A DNA stretch of 64,000 bases from Nitrosomonas ureae (GTDB lineage: Bacteria > Pseudomonadota > Gammaproteobacteria > Burkholderiales > Nitrosomonadaceae). Below the pieces are notes generated by a model, which worked only from the letters and a program-made list of their open reading frames with translations, was not told where the DNA came from and did not search any database. Location of the stretch: the NCBI RefSeq assembly GCF_900206265.1, contig NZ_LT907782.1:2542001-2606000 (forward strand), read 5' to 3'. Position 1 is the first letter of the stretch, and each line of letters begins with the position of its first letter. The position numbers and the translations under genes were made by a program. This document shows positions 1-9,464 of this stretch, in pieces.

Positions 1-765
1 GGGACATTTCCGGATCGCAACTATTATTTATATCGTCCTTACCGGATAGATGGAGAATCAAAAGATATCATCTGCTTTTTTCGTGATGATCAATTATCTG
101 ATTTGATCGGTTTTGAATATTCCAAATGGTTTGGTCGTGATGCTGCGGAAAATTTTGTGCAATCTTTGGATCACATTTATCACAGCACACCTGCTGAGGG
201 GAATCCGGTCGTCAGCGTTATCCTGGATGGAGAGAACGCCTGGGAATCATACCCATATAATGGATTTTATTTTCTTGATGATCTTTATCATTTACTCGAT
301 GATCATCCGTATATCCGTACCACAACTTACCGGGATTATCTCGCATCTGTTGAAATCAGTGCAATTGAAGCATTACCAACGCTAGCAGCTGGTAGCTGGG
401 TATATGGAACATTCTCGACTTGGATTGGGGACAAGGAAAAGAACTGTGCATGGGACATGCTCTGCGCGGCTAAACATAGTTTTGATTTGGTGATGCAAAG
501 CGAGCGTTTGACGGAAGAGGAAAAAAATCAGGCCAGTCGGCAGTTGGCGTCCTGTGAAAGCTCAGATTGGTTTTGGTGGTTCGGTGATTACAATCCGGCG
601 CATTCCGTAGCAAGTTTCGATCAGTTGTTCAGGAAAAATCTGATGAATCTTTATCATTTGCTTAAATTACCGATACCATCCGCAATTCTTGAGCCTGTTA
701 GTAAAGGTAATGAATGGAGTGAAGACAGTGGAGCAATGCGGCGATCCTCATCAAACGCGGATTAA
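1..765 (+). CDS. Glycoside hydrolase family 57 protein, C-terminal part (5' end outside window)
   Basis: The frame is open from base 1, so the gene begins upstream of the window; about 254 codons are visible. The segment VVSVILDGENAWE followed by YPYNGFYFLDDLYHLL is characteristic of the C-terminal half of GH57 alpha-glucan hydrolases, where the Asp of DGENAWE belongs to the catalytic region. No signal peptide can be judged because the N-terminus is missing. It lies 75 bp before a second GH57 gene and then pgi and glgA, so a role in glycogen or maltodextrin turnover is likely. The exact activity (amylase, pullulanase or branching type) cannot be told from this fragment. Confidence 0.75.
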   Translation, partial: GTFPDRNYYLYRPYRIDGESKDIICFFRDDQLSDLIGFEYSKWFGRDAAENFVQSLDHIYHSTPAEGNPVVSVILDGENAWESYPYNGFYFLDDLYHLLDDHPYIRTTTYRDYLASVEISAIEALPTLAAGSWVYGTFSTWIGDKEKNCAWDMLCAAKHSFDLVMQSERLTEEEKNQASRQLASCESSDWFWWFGDYNPAHSVASFDQLFRKNLMNLYHLLKLPIPSAILEPVSKGNEWSEDSGAMRRSSSNAD

Positions 766-840
766 TTTAAATTGTATTCTCCGTGCTTGAGGACGGATTT
801 TGGATTGCCATAGGTTCTTAACGATTACCGGAGTCATTGA

Positions 841-2847
841 ATGTCACAACGTGTTTCGTTACTTTTGGGTGTACATGCCCATCAACCCGTCGGCAATTTT
901 CCCGATGTGTTGAAGGATGCGCATCAGCGTTGCTACAGGCCTTTCTTGCAGATACTTTACCGTTATCCGGATTTTCGTTTTTCCGTTCATTTTTCAGGTT
1001 GGTTACTGGATTATCTGTTGCAACACTTTCCTGATGATATGGCGTTATTGCATCAAATGGTTGCGCGGCGGCAAGTGGAATTATTCGGTGCGGGTGATAC
1101 CGAGCCGGTTCTGGCGGTCATTCCGAACCGGGACCGCATGGGACAGGTTGATACTTTTTCCCGGAAGCTGGCGGTAAAGTTTGGTCAACGTCCGCAGGGT
1201 GCATGGTTGACTGAGCGTGTTTGGGAATCCACGGTTGTACCGGCATTGGCGAATTGTGGAATCCGCTATGTTACTGTAGACGATTATCATTTTTTATGTG
1301 CAGGTAAAACACCAGGGGAACTTAATGGTTATTTCACCACTGAGGAAGATGCATATAAACTCGATTTATTTCCGATTTCTGAATCCTTACGTTATAAAAT
1401 TCCTTTTTCTCCGGTTGAAGAAACTATCGCTTATCTGGAATCATTGACGGATCATCATTCGTCCGATACCTCTCCTGCGGCGGTTTATTTCGATGATATC
1501 GAAAAATTCGGCATCTGGCCGGAAACTTACCATTGGGTATATGAACAAGGTTGGCTTGAACATTTTATCCAAAGCGTATTGGCTTCAGACAAAATCTGTA
1601 CCCGGCATTACAGCGAATATCATGCTAGTGAGAAAACCCGCGGTATTGTTTATTTGCCTACGGTATCGTACATCGAAATGAATGAATGGACATTGCCTGC
1701 GCATTCCGCCAACATTTATGCAGAACTGTTGCAGCAGGCAAAGACAAGTGGTTGGTATGAACACAAGAAAGCTTTTATCCGTGGTGGCATTTGGAAAAAC
1801 TTTTTTTCCCGCTATCTGGAATCCAATTGGATGCATAAGCGTATGTTGGGGCTCTCTGCACGGCTAATTGAGTTACCGGCGCAACATCGTACCGTCGAAA
1901 TGCAGCAGAAACTCTACGAGTCCCAAGCAAATGATGCCTATTGGCATGGCATGTTTGGCGGTTTGTATCTCCCGCATTTAAGGCGTGCTGTATACAATGC
2001 CATGGTTGAACTGGAGGCGTTGCTCGATATCCATGCACCGCGTCCTTCGTATTTTACCGAAGATACCGACTTGGATGGTATGGAAGAGGCATATCTGCAG
2101 AATGGCGTGCTGCAAGCAGTGTTAAAATTAGATGGTTTTGCCAGTATTTGCGAACTGGATGCCTACCGGTTGAAACATAATTTTGGCGATACCTTGCGCG
2201 TTCAAGGTGAACATTATTATCAGAAAATTCAGGCGGGACAGCCTGATTCATCCAATGATGCCGTTAATGGTATCGCTTCGGCGCACGATCGAATCAGCTA
2301 CAAGCATGAAATTAATGCGGAAGATATCGTTGCCGATGATCATCCTCGGAGCTTATTCGTTGATCGTCTGAATGGTACGTTTATTGTTTACCGCTCAGTG
2401 GCTGCCGCACTTGAAAATAACCATTTTCAATCTGAGAATACCAATTATCCGATTCATAAACACATTCTGCTGGATCAGAACCGGTTACAGATTGCATATC
2501 ATTTTACCGCTAAACTGGCGCATAAATTCAGTACCGAAATCAATCTTGCCATGCCCAGTTGTGATGGGATGGGCGGACGCTTTATCTATCAGGGAAAAAT
2601 TTCTGGTGGTTTTGGTGAATTGCTTGAATTAACGGACATGACGGAAATAACACTGGACGACGATACGCTGGGCGGCAGCGTGGTGCTAAAAACATCTCAT
2701 CCAGTGACGTTGCGTGCACATCCGCATTTTTCGGTGTCGCAGTCCGAAAGCGGATTTGAAAAAATTATGCAAGCAACGACATTGTTATTGGAGTGGCCGG
2801 TTACCACTCAGGAATTAATTATTACACTGGAGATCCATGCCCGATAG
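841..2847 (+). CDS. GH57 4-alpha-glucanotransferase / alpha-amylase
   Basis: This 668-residue protein is close in length to the Thermococcus-type GH57 4-alpha-glucanotransferase (about 660). Family features seen: N-terminal LLGVHAHQPVGNF, the nucleophile segment AWLTERVWES (Glu about 125) and the acid/base segment VYFDDIEKFGIWPETY (Asp218/219). These sit where family knowledge puts the nucleophile (E123) and acid (D214) of the archaeal enzyme. A beta-sandwich-like C-terminal half follows the catalytic barrel. No signal peptide, so cytoplasmic. It probably rearranges or shortens alpha-1,4-glucans made by the glycogen synthase two genes downstream. Transferase versus hydrolase activity cannot be decided by eye. 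The ATG follows the upstream GH57 gene by 75 bp. Confidence 0.85.
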   Translation: MSQRVSLLLGVHAHQPVGNFPDVLKDAHQRCYRPFLQILYRYPDFRFSVHFSGWLLDYLLQHFPDDMALLHQMVARRQVELFGAGDTEPVLAVIPNRDRMGQVDTFSRKLAVKFGQRPQGAWLTERVWESTVVPALANCGIRYVTVDDYHFLCAGKTPGELNGYFTTEEDAYKLDLFPISESLRYKIPFSPVEETIAYLESLTDHHSSDTSPAAVYFDDIEKFGIWPETYHWVYEQGWLEHFIQSVLASDKICTRHYSEYHASEKTRGIVYLPTVSYIEMNEWTLPAHSANIYAELLQQAKTSGWYEHKKAFIRGGIWKNFFSRYLESNWMHKRMLGLSARLIELPAQHRTVEMQQKLYESQANDAYWHGMFGGLYLPHLRRAVYNAMVELEALLDIHAPRPSYFTEDTDLDGMEEAYLQNGVLQAVLKLDGFASICELDAYRLKHNFGDTLRVQGEHYYQKIQAGQPDSSNDAVNGIASAHDRISYKHEINAEDIVADDHPRSLFVDRLNGTFIVYRSVAAALENNHFQSENTNYPIHKHILLDQNRLQIAYHFTAKLAHKFSTEINLAMPSCDGMGGRFIYQGKISGGFGELLELTDMTEITLDDDTLGGSVVLKTSHPVTLRAHPHFSVSQSESGFEKIMQATTLLLEWPVTTQELIITLEIHAR

Positions 2848-2895
2848 TTGTATTTCATTCATAATTCATATAATTCAGCAACTCAAACACACGCT

Positions 2896-4530
2896 ATGTC
2901 TATTCTTACGCACTCACCTGCTTGGTTAGCTTTACAGTCGCATCAATCGGTTATAACACAACAGCATTTGCGCGAGTTGTTTCAACAAGATCCGCAACGT
3001 TTTGAAAAATTTTCTCTTATTTTCAATAATATTCTGATGGATTATGCCAAACATCCGATCAATTATGAAACTGTTGATTTATTGCTGAAGTTGGCGCATC
3101 AACAGAAGCTAAAAGATTGGATTGCACGGATGTTTTGTGGGGAGAAAATCAATTCGACGGAGCAACGCGCGGTGCTGCATATTGCATTACGCGGTGATCA
3201 ATCCATCATGGTTGATGGTGTCGATGTGATGCCGGATGTTAAACGCGTGTTAAAGCAGATGGAGCGTTTCTCAATTGCGATTCAGAGTGGCGAACGCAGA
3301 GGGTATACCGGGAAAATGTTTACCGATATTGTCAATATCGGTATCGGTGGATCGGATCTGGGGCCAGTGATGGTGACTGAAGCACTGAAACCTTATTGGC
3401 TGAAGGGCATTTCCCCACACTTTGTTTCAAATGTTGATGGTACACAGCTAGCCGGTATTTTACGTCAACTCGATCCAGCTACGACGCTTTTTGTTATTGC
3501 CTCAAAAACATTTACGACTCAGGAAACTTTGACCAATGCGCATTCTGCACGAGAATGGTTTTTGTCTCAGGGTGGCAATGAAAAAGATATCGCGCATCAT
3601 TTTGTAGCGGTTTCGACCAATCGTGCGGCAGTAGAAAGATTTGGCATTGATCCGGATAACATGTTTGAGTTTTGGGATTGGGTCGGAGGGCGCTATTCAT
3701 TATGGTCGGCTATCGGGTTGCCGATTGCCTTGACTGTCGGTATGGATCATTTTTATTCTTTACTGGCGGGTGCAAAAGCAATGGATCAGCATTTCGCCAC
3801 GGCCCCATTCGAGAAAAATTTGCCAGTTATGCTGGGTTTAATAGGTATTTGGCAAATTAATTTTTTCGGCACAGCTTCTCATGTGGTACTGCCCTACGAT
3901 CAATCGCTGCATCGTTTCCCCGCTTATTTGCAGCAACTGGAAATGGAAAGCAATGGCAAACGCACCACCCGCAACGGTGAAGTGGCCGATTATGCTACCG
4001 GCGCGGTCGTTTGGGGAAAGCCTGGAACCAATGGCCAGCATGCTTTCTACCAATTGTTACATCAAGGCACGCAAACCGTTTCAGCTGATTTCCTGGCGCC
4101 TTGTCAAAGCCATTACCCTATGGGTGAGCATCATCGCATGTTATTGGCGAATTTTTTTGCGCAAACAGAAGCGTTGATGACTGGTAAAAATGAACAAGAA
4201 GTGCGTGATGAACTTGTGGCGCAAGGTATATCCGCAGAATCCGTAGCGCAATTGCTGCCACATAAGATTTTTCCCGGAAATCGTCCCACTACCTCCATTT
4301 TATTCAAGAAACTGGATCCTCAGACATTGGGCTCATTGATCGCACTGTATGAGCATAAAGTATTTGTGCAAAGCGTAATATGGGATATTAACCCGTTCGA
4401 TCAATGGGGCGTGGAACTGGGCAAGCAGCTTGCCGGAAAAATTCTGGCCGAGTTGGGACACAGGGACCCTGTGGTATCGCACGATTCATCCACCAATGGA
4501 TTGATTAATTATTTCAAGGCCAATCAGTAG
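2896..4530 (+). CDS. pgi: Glucose-6-phosphate isomerase
   Basis: Interconverts glucose-6-phosphate and fructose-6-phosphate in the cytoplasm. Both classical PGI signatures are present: [15 protein letters not shown] in the middle and [16 protein letters not shown] near the C-terminus. [13 protein letters not shown] marks the phosphate-binding sugar-isomerase fold. The chosen ATG gives 544 residues, matching the usual 545-550; a longer reading from the TTG at 2848 only adds an unconserved leader. It sits between the GH57 gene and glgA, linking glycogen metabolism with hexose phosphates. About 50 bp separate it from the upstream gene and 11 bp from glgA, so co-transcription is likely. Confidence 0.97.
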   Translation: MSILTHSPAWLALQSHQSVITQQHLRELFQQDPQRFEKFSLIFNNILMDYAKHPINYETVDLLLKLAHQQKLKDWIARMFCGEKINSTEQRAVLHIALRGDQSIMVDGVDVMPDVKRVLKQMERFSIAIQSGERRGYTGKMFTDIVNIGIGGSDLGPVMVTEALKPYWLKGISPHFVSNVDGTQLAGILRQLDPATTLFVIASKTFTTQETLTNAHSAREWFLSQGGNEKDIAHHFVAVSTNRAAVERFGIDPDNMFEFWDWVGGRYSLWSAIGLPIALTVGMDHFYSLLAGAKAMDQHFATAPFEKNLPVMLGLIGIWQINFFGTASHVVLPYDQSLHRFPAYLQQLEMESNGKRTTRNGEVADYATGAVVWGKPGTNGQHAFYQLLHQGTQTVSADFLAPCQSHYPMGEHHRMLLANFFAQTEALMTGKNEQEVRDELVAQGISAESVAQLLPHKIFPGNRPTTSILFKKLDPQTLGSLIALYEHKVFVQSVIWDINPFDQWGVELGKQLAGKILAELGHRDPVVSHDSSTNGLINYFKANQ

Positions 4531-4541
4531 AAATATTACTT

Positions 4542-6017
4542 ATGCCGCGATCCCAGAAACTTCGCGTTTTGTTTGTTACTTCTGAAGTGTACCCGTTGTG
4601 CAAAACTGGCGGCCTGGGTGACGTCAGCGCAGCATTGCCTGTTGCATTACGTGCGTTGAACAGCGACGTGCGACTTTTAGTGCCCGGCTATCCGCAAGTG
4701 ATGGCTGGCGTTAAATACAAATATAAAATAGCTGAGTTCAATGCACTGTCACAGTTTCCACCCGCTTCATTGCTGTCGGCCCGATTGTCATTGAATAAAA
4801 CCGAGAGCATTCCGGTGTTCGTGATCGACTGTCCCGGGCTATATAACCGTGAAGGAGGGCCCTACATGGATGCATTTGGTCATGATTGGCCTGATAACGC
4901 GTTACGTTTCGGTTTGCTATCAAAAATTGGTGCCATTCTGGGCAGTGATGACAGTCCGATTGCCTGGTATCCGCATATCGTTCATTGCAATGACTGGCAG
5001 AGCGGCCTCACCCCGGCTTATTTGCATTTTTATTCGGGAAAAAAAGCTGCCACGATGATGACCATTCATAATCTGGCGTTTCAAGGTATTTTCCCATCTG
5101 GAAGTGTGGTACAACTGGGGTTGCCATCAGGCAGTTTCGATATCAATGGAGTAGAGTATTATGGCAATTTATCTTTTCTCAAAGCCGGACTGTATTATGC
5201 CGACCAGATTACTACAGTCAGCCCCAATTATGCCAAAGAAATACAGACAGAGCCGCTGGGGTTCGGGTTGCAAGGATTACTGGCTACCCGCCAGTCTGAT
5301 CTCACCGGTATTATCAATGGCATTGCTACCACAGAATGGGATCCTGAAACGGATCGTTATCTAGTTAAAAACTACAATAGTAAAAGCCTGTCGAATAAGA
5401 CAGTTAATAAAACTGCATTGCAACAACAAATGGGGTTGGCAGTCGATGCGCATGTCCCACTATTGGGTGTGGTCAGCCGTTTGAGCCACCAAAAAGGGAT
5501 TGATCTGCTGATCCAGATTGCTCCGCAATTAATAAAGATACCCGCCCAATTGGTGGTTTTGGGCAGCGATCACCCTGAATTGGAGCACTTGCTTTCCACG
5601 CTGGCGCAAACCTACCCCAAGTCAATCGCGATACACGTTGGTTTTAACGAGGCTTTGTCCCATTTGATAGAAGCCGGTATTGATTGCTTTCTGATGCCAT
5701 CACGGTTCGAGCCCTGTGGATTGAATCAGATGTATAGTCAACGCTATGGTACCCCGCCAATAGTTCACGCCACAGGTGGTCTGCTTGATACGGTGGTGGA
5801 TTGTACCCCGGCAACACTGGCAAATCATACTGCCAGCGGCTTTGTGTTCAATTCCATGACGGCGGCCAGTTTACTGGATACCATAAAGCGTGCAGTATTT
5901 GCTTATCACAATAAAAAAATCTGGCTAAGCCTGCAGAAGAATGGAATGGCCAGAAATTTCAGCTGGAATGCGAGCGCAATGGCGTATCAAGAACTTTACC
6001 GGAGGCTGCTACACTGA
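4542..6017 (+). CDS. glgA: Glycogen synthase (ADP-glucose type, GT5)
   Basis: Transfers glucose from ADP-glucose to the non-reducing end of glycogen. The N-terminal motif KTGGLGDVSAALP (residues 21-33) is the GT5 ADP-glucose-binding signature. The C-terminal Rossmann domain has SRLSHQKGIDLL and the catalytic region SRFEPCGLNQMYSQRYGTPP, with TGGLLDTV after it. Length 491 is typical of bacterial GlgA (about 480). The ATG is 11 bp behind pgi. No glgC, glgB or glgP is visible here, so the other glycogen genes must lie elsewhere or upstream of the window. The assignment is firm. Confidence 0.95.
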   Translation: MPRSQKLRVLFVTSEVYPLCKTGGLGDVSAALPVALRALNSDVRLLVPGYPQVMAGVKYKYKIAEFNALSQFPPASLLSARLSLNKTESIPVFVIDCPGLYNREGGPYMDAFGHDWPDNALRFGLLSKIGAILGSDDSPIAWYPHIVHCNDWQSGLTPAYLHFYSGKKAATMMTIHNLAFQGIFPSGSVVQLGLPSGSFDINGVEYYGNLSFLKAGLYYADQITTVSPNYAKEIQTEPLGFGLQGLLATRQSDLTGIINGIATTEWDPETDRYLVKNYNSKSLSNKTVNKTALQQQMGLAVDAHVPLLGVVSRLSHQKGIDLLIQIAPQLIKIPAQLVVLGSDHPELEHLLSTLAQTYPKSIAIHVGFNEALSHLIEAGIDCFLMPSRFEPCGLNQMYSQRYGTPPIVHATGGLLDTVVDCTPATLANHTASGFVFNSMTAASLLDTIKRAVFAYHNKKIWLSLQKNGMARNFSWNASAMAYQELYRRLLH

Positions 6018-6049
6018 AATACGATCTTCACTCAACAGGACTAGATATC

Positions 6050-7849
6050 ATGAAAATCACGCTCAGTATTCTTTTTGCCGTTTTGTTGTCCGGTTGTATT
6101 GCGCATCCGTTAGAGGCGCCTTTACCGCCTGCGGTAGTGAGTGAAGTGCCGGAAAACTGGGAACAGGCGCAAGCCAGAAAATATCAAGAAAAATCAAATT
6201 ATATTCAGTCCCGTCAAGTCGCTTACGATTGGTTTGGCAATTTTGCTTTTAGCGAAATCGATGGTATTCCCTATATTGCGTTGAAACTTTTACCCAAGCT
6301 GGCACCCCAGTTGTGGGGAAGTGACGAAAATTTTCTCGATGCGGTTGGTTTGTTTATTGATGAGCGGCAGCAATCCTATCCGATTGCACGCGGCATTGGC
6401 TTCAGTGGCTTATCGCGGGCTGAGGCGCAGGGGAATATTGATTACGCATCATTCACTTGCGGTGCCTGTCACATTGGGCGTGTGCGACTTGAGAGCGGCC
6501 AGATCGATTATCTCGATGGCGGCGTGAATACGACCTTCAATATCGCGTTATTTCGTGTCAAATTGTATCAGACCTTACAAACAGCCTATGCAGGTGAAGC
6601 CGACGACACCAAATACCAATTATTAACGCAGAAGTTGCTGGATGCACTGGATACTGTTCATCAGCAAAATCCGAATTATTTTTATAATAATTTCCAAGCA
6701 GGTGATAGAAACTTTGATGCCGGTTATGAAGCTGCGCAGATCGCCTTGTTCAAACAACATGCTGAACAGACGATCAAGCAGTTTGCGCAGCGCGCTGAAG
6801 CCGAGTATGAAGGTTTTGGCGCGCTCATCGCCAAGAACTATGCAGGTCTTGAATCAGAAATGCTGGCTGGTTTTCCCGGCATGGCGGATGCGACGGGGTT
6901 GAGCGCCATCAATGGTTATATCAGTTTGCGCAAGATTCCCATTATTAAAGGATTTGCCAGTGTCACGCTTCCACCCGAGCCGGGCATCACTGATTTTATG
7001 TCGGTATGGGAGCAAGGCAAGCGCCGGGCAAGCTGGGATAAGAGTCATACCAGACTTATCAATGGTGGCGGCCAATGGAATGGTAATGTACCGATGCCGA
7101 TTTACCGTAACCTGATTGCCATGCTGACTTTGGGTCTGGAAAAAACCGATGTCCGGGTGGCTGCTTTTGCCGAAGAACTGCTCGATGGACTACCGGCCAG
7201 TCCTTATCCTTTTAATGTGGATATCGGATTGGCTAAGAAGGGGCAAGCGTTATTTGCAGAGCACTGCGCCGATTGCCATCAACCTAAAAACGGCAAAGTT
7301 TACGATAATCTTGGTACCAGCATGAAAAGGGCTTATGTGGTGGGTGCACTGTTAAATTATGCCGCTCACAAACAATTGTATGCAAACTGTGCGCCGGATA
7401 CGACCGTTCAACTGGAGGGTAAAGATATCAAACCCTGTGCCGAGTTTGACGGGGTTTCTCTGGATGATAAAAAAGACTTGCTGATGTCGCCCAACAATGA
7501 ACATCGCGGCTACAATGCTCGCCCGCTCAGCGGCATCTGGGCGCAAGCGCCTTATCTGCATAATGGCACGGTACCGACGGTTTATCACCTGCTAGTGCCG
7601 GATGAACGTCCAGCCAGTTTTATCAAGAGTAAGCTTGATTATGATCCCCGGTATCTTGGCTTTGCCTGGAATGCTGGGCAAACAGCCAATCCAAACGAGG
7701 GCTATCTGTTTCAGGCCAATGCGATTTCCGCTCTGAGCAACAAGGGGCACGATAAGGATATTGTGGAAGGTAAAAAAACCTATCGTCTCAATTGGTCTGG
7801 CGATAAACCAGGTGCTTTTGCTATTATTGAATATCTGAAGACCTTGTAA
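6050..7849 (+). CDS. Dihaem c-type cytochrome lipoprotein, RoxA/MauG-like family
   Basis: Begins with a lipoprotein signal, MKITLSILFAVLLSGC, with lipobox LLSGC at residues 13-17, so the mature protein should be membrane-tethered on the periplasmic side. Two haem motifs are seen: CGACH near residue 140 and CADCH near residue 405. The segment after the first (IDYLDGGVNTTFN) and the late block LSGIWAQAPYLHNGTVPTVYHLL resemble rubber-oxygenase RoxA/RoxB and MauG-type dihaem proteins (family knowledge). Length 599 fits. The substrate is unknown; it could be a dioxygenase, a peroxidase or an electron carrier. It follows glgA by 32 bp but has no obvious functional link to glycogen. Confidence 0.75.
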   Translation: MKITLSILFAVLLSGCIAHPLEAPLPPAVVSEVPENWEQAQARKYQEKSNYIQSRQVAYDWFGNFAFSEIDGIPYIALKLLPKLAPQLWGSDENFLDAVGLFIDERQQSYPIARGIGFSGLSRAEAQGNIDYASFTCGACHIGRVRLESGQIDYLDGGVNTTFNIALFRVKLYQTLQTAYAGEADDTKYQLLTQKLLDALDTVHQQNPNYFYNNFQAGDRNFDAGYEAAQIALFKQHAEQTIKQFAQRAEAEYEGFGALIAKNYAGLESEMLAGFPGMADATGLSAINGYISLRKIPIIKGFASVTLPPEPGITDFMSVWEQGKRRASWDKSHTRLINGGGQWNGNVPMPIYRNLIAMLTLGLEKTDVRVAAFAEELLDGLPASPYPFNVDIGLAKKGQALFAEHCADCHQPKNGKVYDNLGTSMKRAYVVGALLNYAAHKQLYANCAPDTTVQLEGKDIKPCAEFDGVSLDDKKDLLMSPNNEHRGYNARPLSGIWAQAPYLHNGTVPTVYHLLVPDERPASFIKSKLDYDPRYLGFAWNAGQTANPNEGYLFQANAISALSNKGHDKDIVEGKKTYRLNWSGDKPGAFAIIEYLKTL

Positions 7850-7908
7850 TTTTATACGGGTCATGTAAAAGCTGCTATGTAAAGGCGCCAACGGAATTAG
7901 GGCAGAAA

Positions 7909-7953
7909 GTGAGGACGACCTCACCGCTTCAATATCTTTAAGGGGACGGCCCC
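7909..7953 (+). promoter_or_regulatory. Guanidine-II (mini-ykkC) riboswitch
   Basis: Two short hairpins carry the diagnostic ACGR tetraloops. Hairpin 1 (7909-7924) is GTGAGG-ACGA-CCTCAC, six pairs. Hairpin 2 (7942-7953) is GGGG-ACGG-CCCC, four pairs. The 17-nt linker and the Shine-Dalgarno AAGGAG beginning about 11 nt after hairpin 2 fit the guanidine-II architecture, in which two loops dimerise on guanidinium and free the ribosome binding site. The gene directly downstream is a Gdx/SugE exporter, the usual partner of this class. The structure is seen directly; the ligand is inferred from the class. Confidence 0.88.
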
Positions 7954-7974
7954 ATAATTCAGAAAGGAGCGTAT

Positions 7975-8295
7975 ATGGCTTGGGCTATTCTTATTGCTGC
8001 AGGGCTGTTTGAGGTTGGTTGGGCGATCGGATTGAAGTATACGGAAGGTTTCACGCAATTATGGCCCACGATCGGAACGATTCTTGCGATTATCATCAGT
8101 CTTTGGTTGCTGGGCATTGCCATGCAATCACTTCCAGTTGGCACGGCCTATAGCATTTGGGTAGGCGTGGGAGTGGTCGGTACCGTAACTCTCGGGATCG
8201 TTCTGTTTGGCGAGCCCGTAAATGTGGCGCGCTTAATCAGTGTTGCGCTCATCATCACAGGTATCATCGGTCTTAAGCTCACCACACCGGATTAA
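7975..8295 (+). CDS. gdx: SMR-family guanidinium exporter (Gdx/SugE)
   Basis: A 106-residue protein with four hydrophobic segments, the hallmark of small multidrug resistance transporters. It begins MAWAILIAAGLFEVGWAIGL; the Glu of that first helix (about residue 13) is the conserved proton/substrate-coupling glutamate. SLPVGTAYSIWVGVGVVGT is the family's second conserved block. These features match the SugE branch, now known as Gdx, which exports guanidinium as an inner-membrane dual-topology dimer. The guanidine-II riboswitch immediately upstream supports guanidinium as the physiological substrate rather than quaternary-ammonium drugs. Start ATG with SD AAGGAG six bases upstream. Confidence 0.92.
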   Translation: MAWAILIAAGLFEVGWAIGLKYTEGFTQLWPTIGTILAIIISLWLLGIAMQSLPVGTAYSIWVGVGVVGTVTLGIVLFGEPVNVARLISVALIITGIIGLKLTTPD

Positions 8296-8397
8296 CCATA
8301 TTACACGCCGCAGTGGAAAATGGCGCGATAATTGGGAGAGCGTCATCAAATGACAATACCGGGAAAAAACGATTCATCCTAACATCAGGGAGATAAC

Positions 8398-8832
8398 ATG
8401 CCAAACGTACTGATTCAACCCTATATCATGTTCGGCGGGCGCTGCGAAGAGGCGCTCGAATTCTACCGCACCGCTCTGGACGCGCAGATCGATATGCTGA
8501 TGCGCTTCCAGGAGAGCCCGGATCCCACCCCACCTGGCATGCTGCCGCCGGGTTTTGAGAACAAGGTCATGCATGCCAGCTTTCGCATCGCCGGCAATGT
8601 GTTAATGGCTTCGGACGGTTGCGAAGAAGGCCAGGAATTCAAAGGGTTTTCACTGTCGATCTCGGTTACCACTGAAGCTGAAGCCAATCGTTATTTTTCT
8701 GCGCTTTCCGATGGCGGCCAGGTGCAAATGCCATTAGCCAAAACATTCTGGTCACCGTGCTTCGGTATGCTCACTGACCGTTTCGGTATCAGTTGGATGA
8801 TCAATGTCGTGATTACCGATTGCACCGAATGA
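8398..8832 (+). CDS. VOC-superfamily protein, PhnB/YjdN-like
   Basis: The 144-residue protein opens with IQPYIMFGGRCEEALEFYRTAL, the signature of PhnB/YjdN-type glyoxalase-fold (VOC) proteins, and ends with FWSPCFGMLTDRFGISWMI, the second beta-alpha-beta-beta module. Its enzymatic role is unknown; VOC proteins often bind a divalent metal. The start ATG has GGGAG some ten bases upstream. The first half of the gene is visibly richer in GC than its neighbours, which may mean recent transfer. It stands alone, with about 100 bp on the 5' side and 70 bp on the 3' side. Confidence 0.8.
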   Translation: MPNVLIQPYIMFGGRCEEALEFYRTALDAQIDMLMRFQESPDPTPPGMLPPGFENKVMHASFRIAGNVLMASDGCEEGQEFKGFSLSISVTTEAEANRYFSALSDGGQVQMPLAKTFWSPCFGMLTDRFGISWMINVVITDCTE

Positions 8833-8963
8833 AATTAAACATCCCGATTATCGGTTTGCAACGGCGGCACTGATACGCGATCGTTGTTTGTCGAATACCA
8901 GTGCTTCATATGCAGCGTACAAAAAGCAATCCAGCAGAGGAAACGAGCCGAAATGACAGCATC

Positions 8964-9314
8964 ATGAGCTTTGAGAAAATGAGCGATCAGCAACTATGGG
9001 ATATCGCCAATCCCATTATGGATAACTTGATGGATGCTTCGACTCAACTCGATCACGCGAAGCATGTGCGGGATTTTACTGAGCGGATGAAAGCCATCGT
9101 GACTCCAGAATATTTTCAGCGCATTTGCCAGCAATACCAAGCCGAGAAAGGATATTTCTCCAGTCGCATGCCGGTCGCCGTTTTCCGGCGCCCTGACTCA
9201 GTAGCCATTGTGTGGAAACAATCGTTTACGAAAGCACCGGGTGAGTTTGTCGCGGAGATGGTGTTGGTACATAAAAATGGAAAGTATCGAGTTGATCATG
9301 TGATAGTTTTTTGA
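8964..9314 (+). CDS. Hypothetical protein, no recognised family
   Basis: About 116 residues from the ATG chosen here. A longer reading is possible from GTG at 8901 or ATG at 8910, but the extra N-terminal residues are polar and low in complexity. No signal peptide or membrane segment. The sequence is a helical, charged N-terminal half (DQQLWDIANPIMDNLMDAST) and a C-terminal half that reads like a small beta-sheet domain (VAIVWKQSF, FVAEMVLVHKNGKYRVDHVIVF). I do not recognise it. It stands between the VOC gene and a small membrane protein with no operon-like spacing. Confidence 0.55.
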   Translation: MSFEKMSDQQLWDIANPIMDNLMDASTQLDHAKHVRDFTERMKAIVTPEYFQRICQQYQAEKGYFSSRMPVAVFRRPDSVAIVWKQSFTKAPGEFVAEMVLVHKNGKYRVDHVIVF

Positions 9315-9464
9315 GTCGTTCGCTAAAAGCGATGTTGAAAGCTGAATTGATATCTCCACGAAACGTAAGGACATAATAGGGCGTCTACGATGATAGATCT
9401 TATTCTTGATGTAATAATTTCGTTATTTCTGGTGACTGATTTTTATTAATTATTAAGTATACAA

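Noticed and set aside
9390..9449. 19-codon hydrophobic frame upstream of the small membrane protein
   Set aside because: Too short and without a convincing ribosome binding site.
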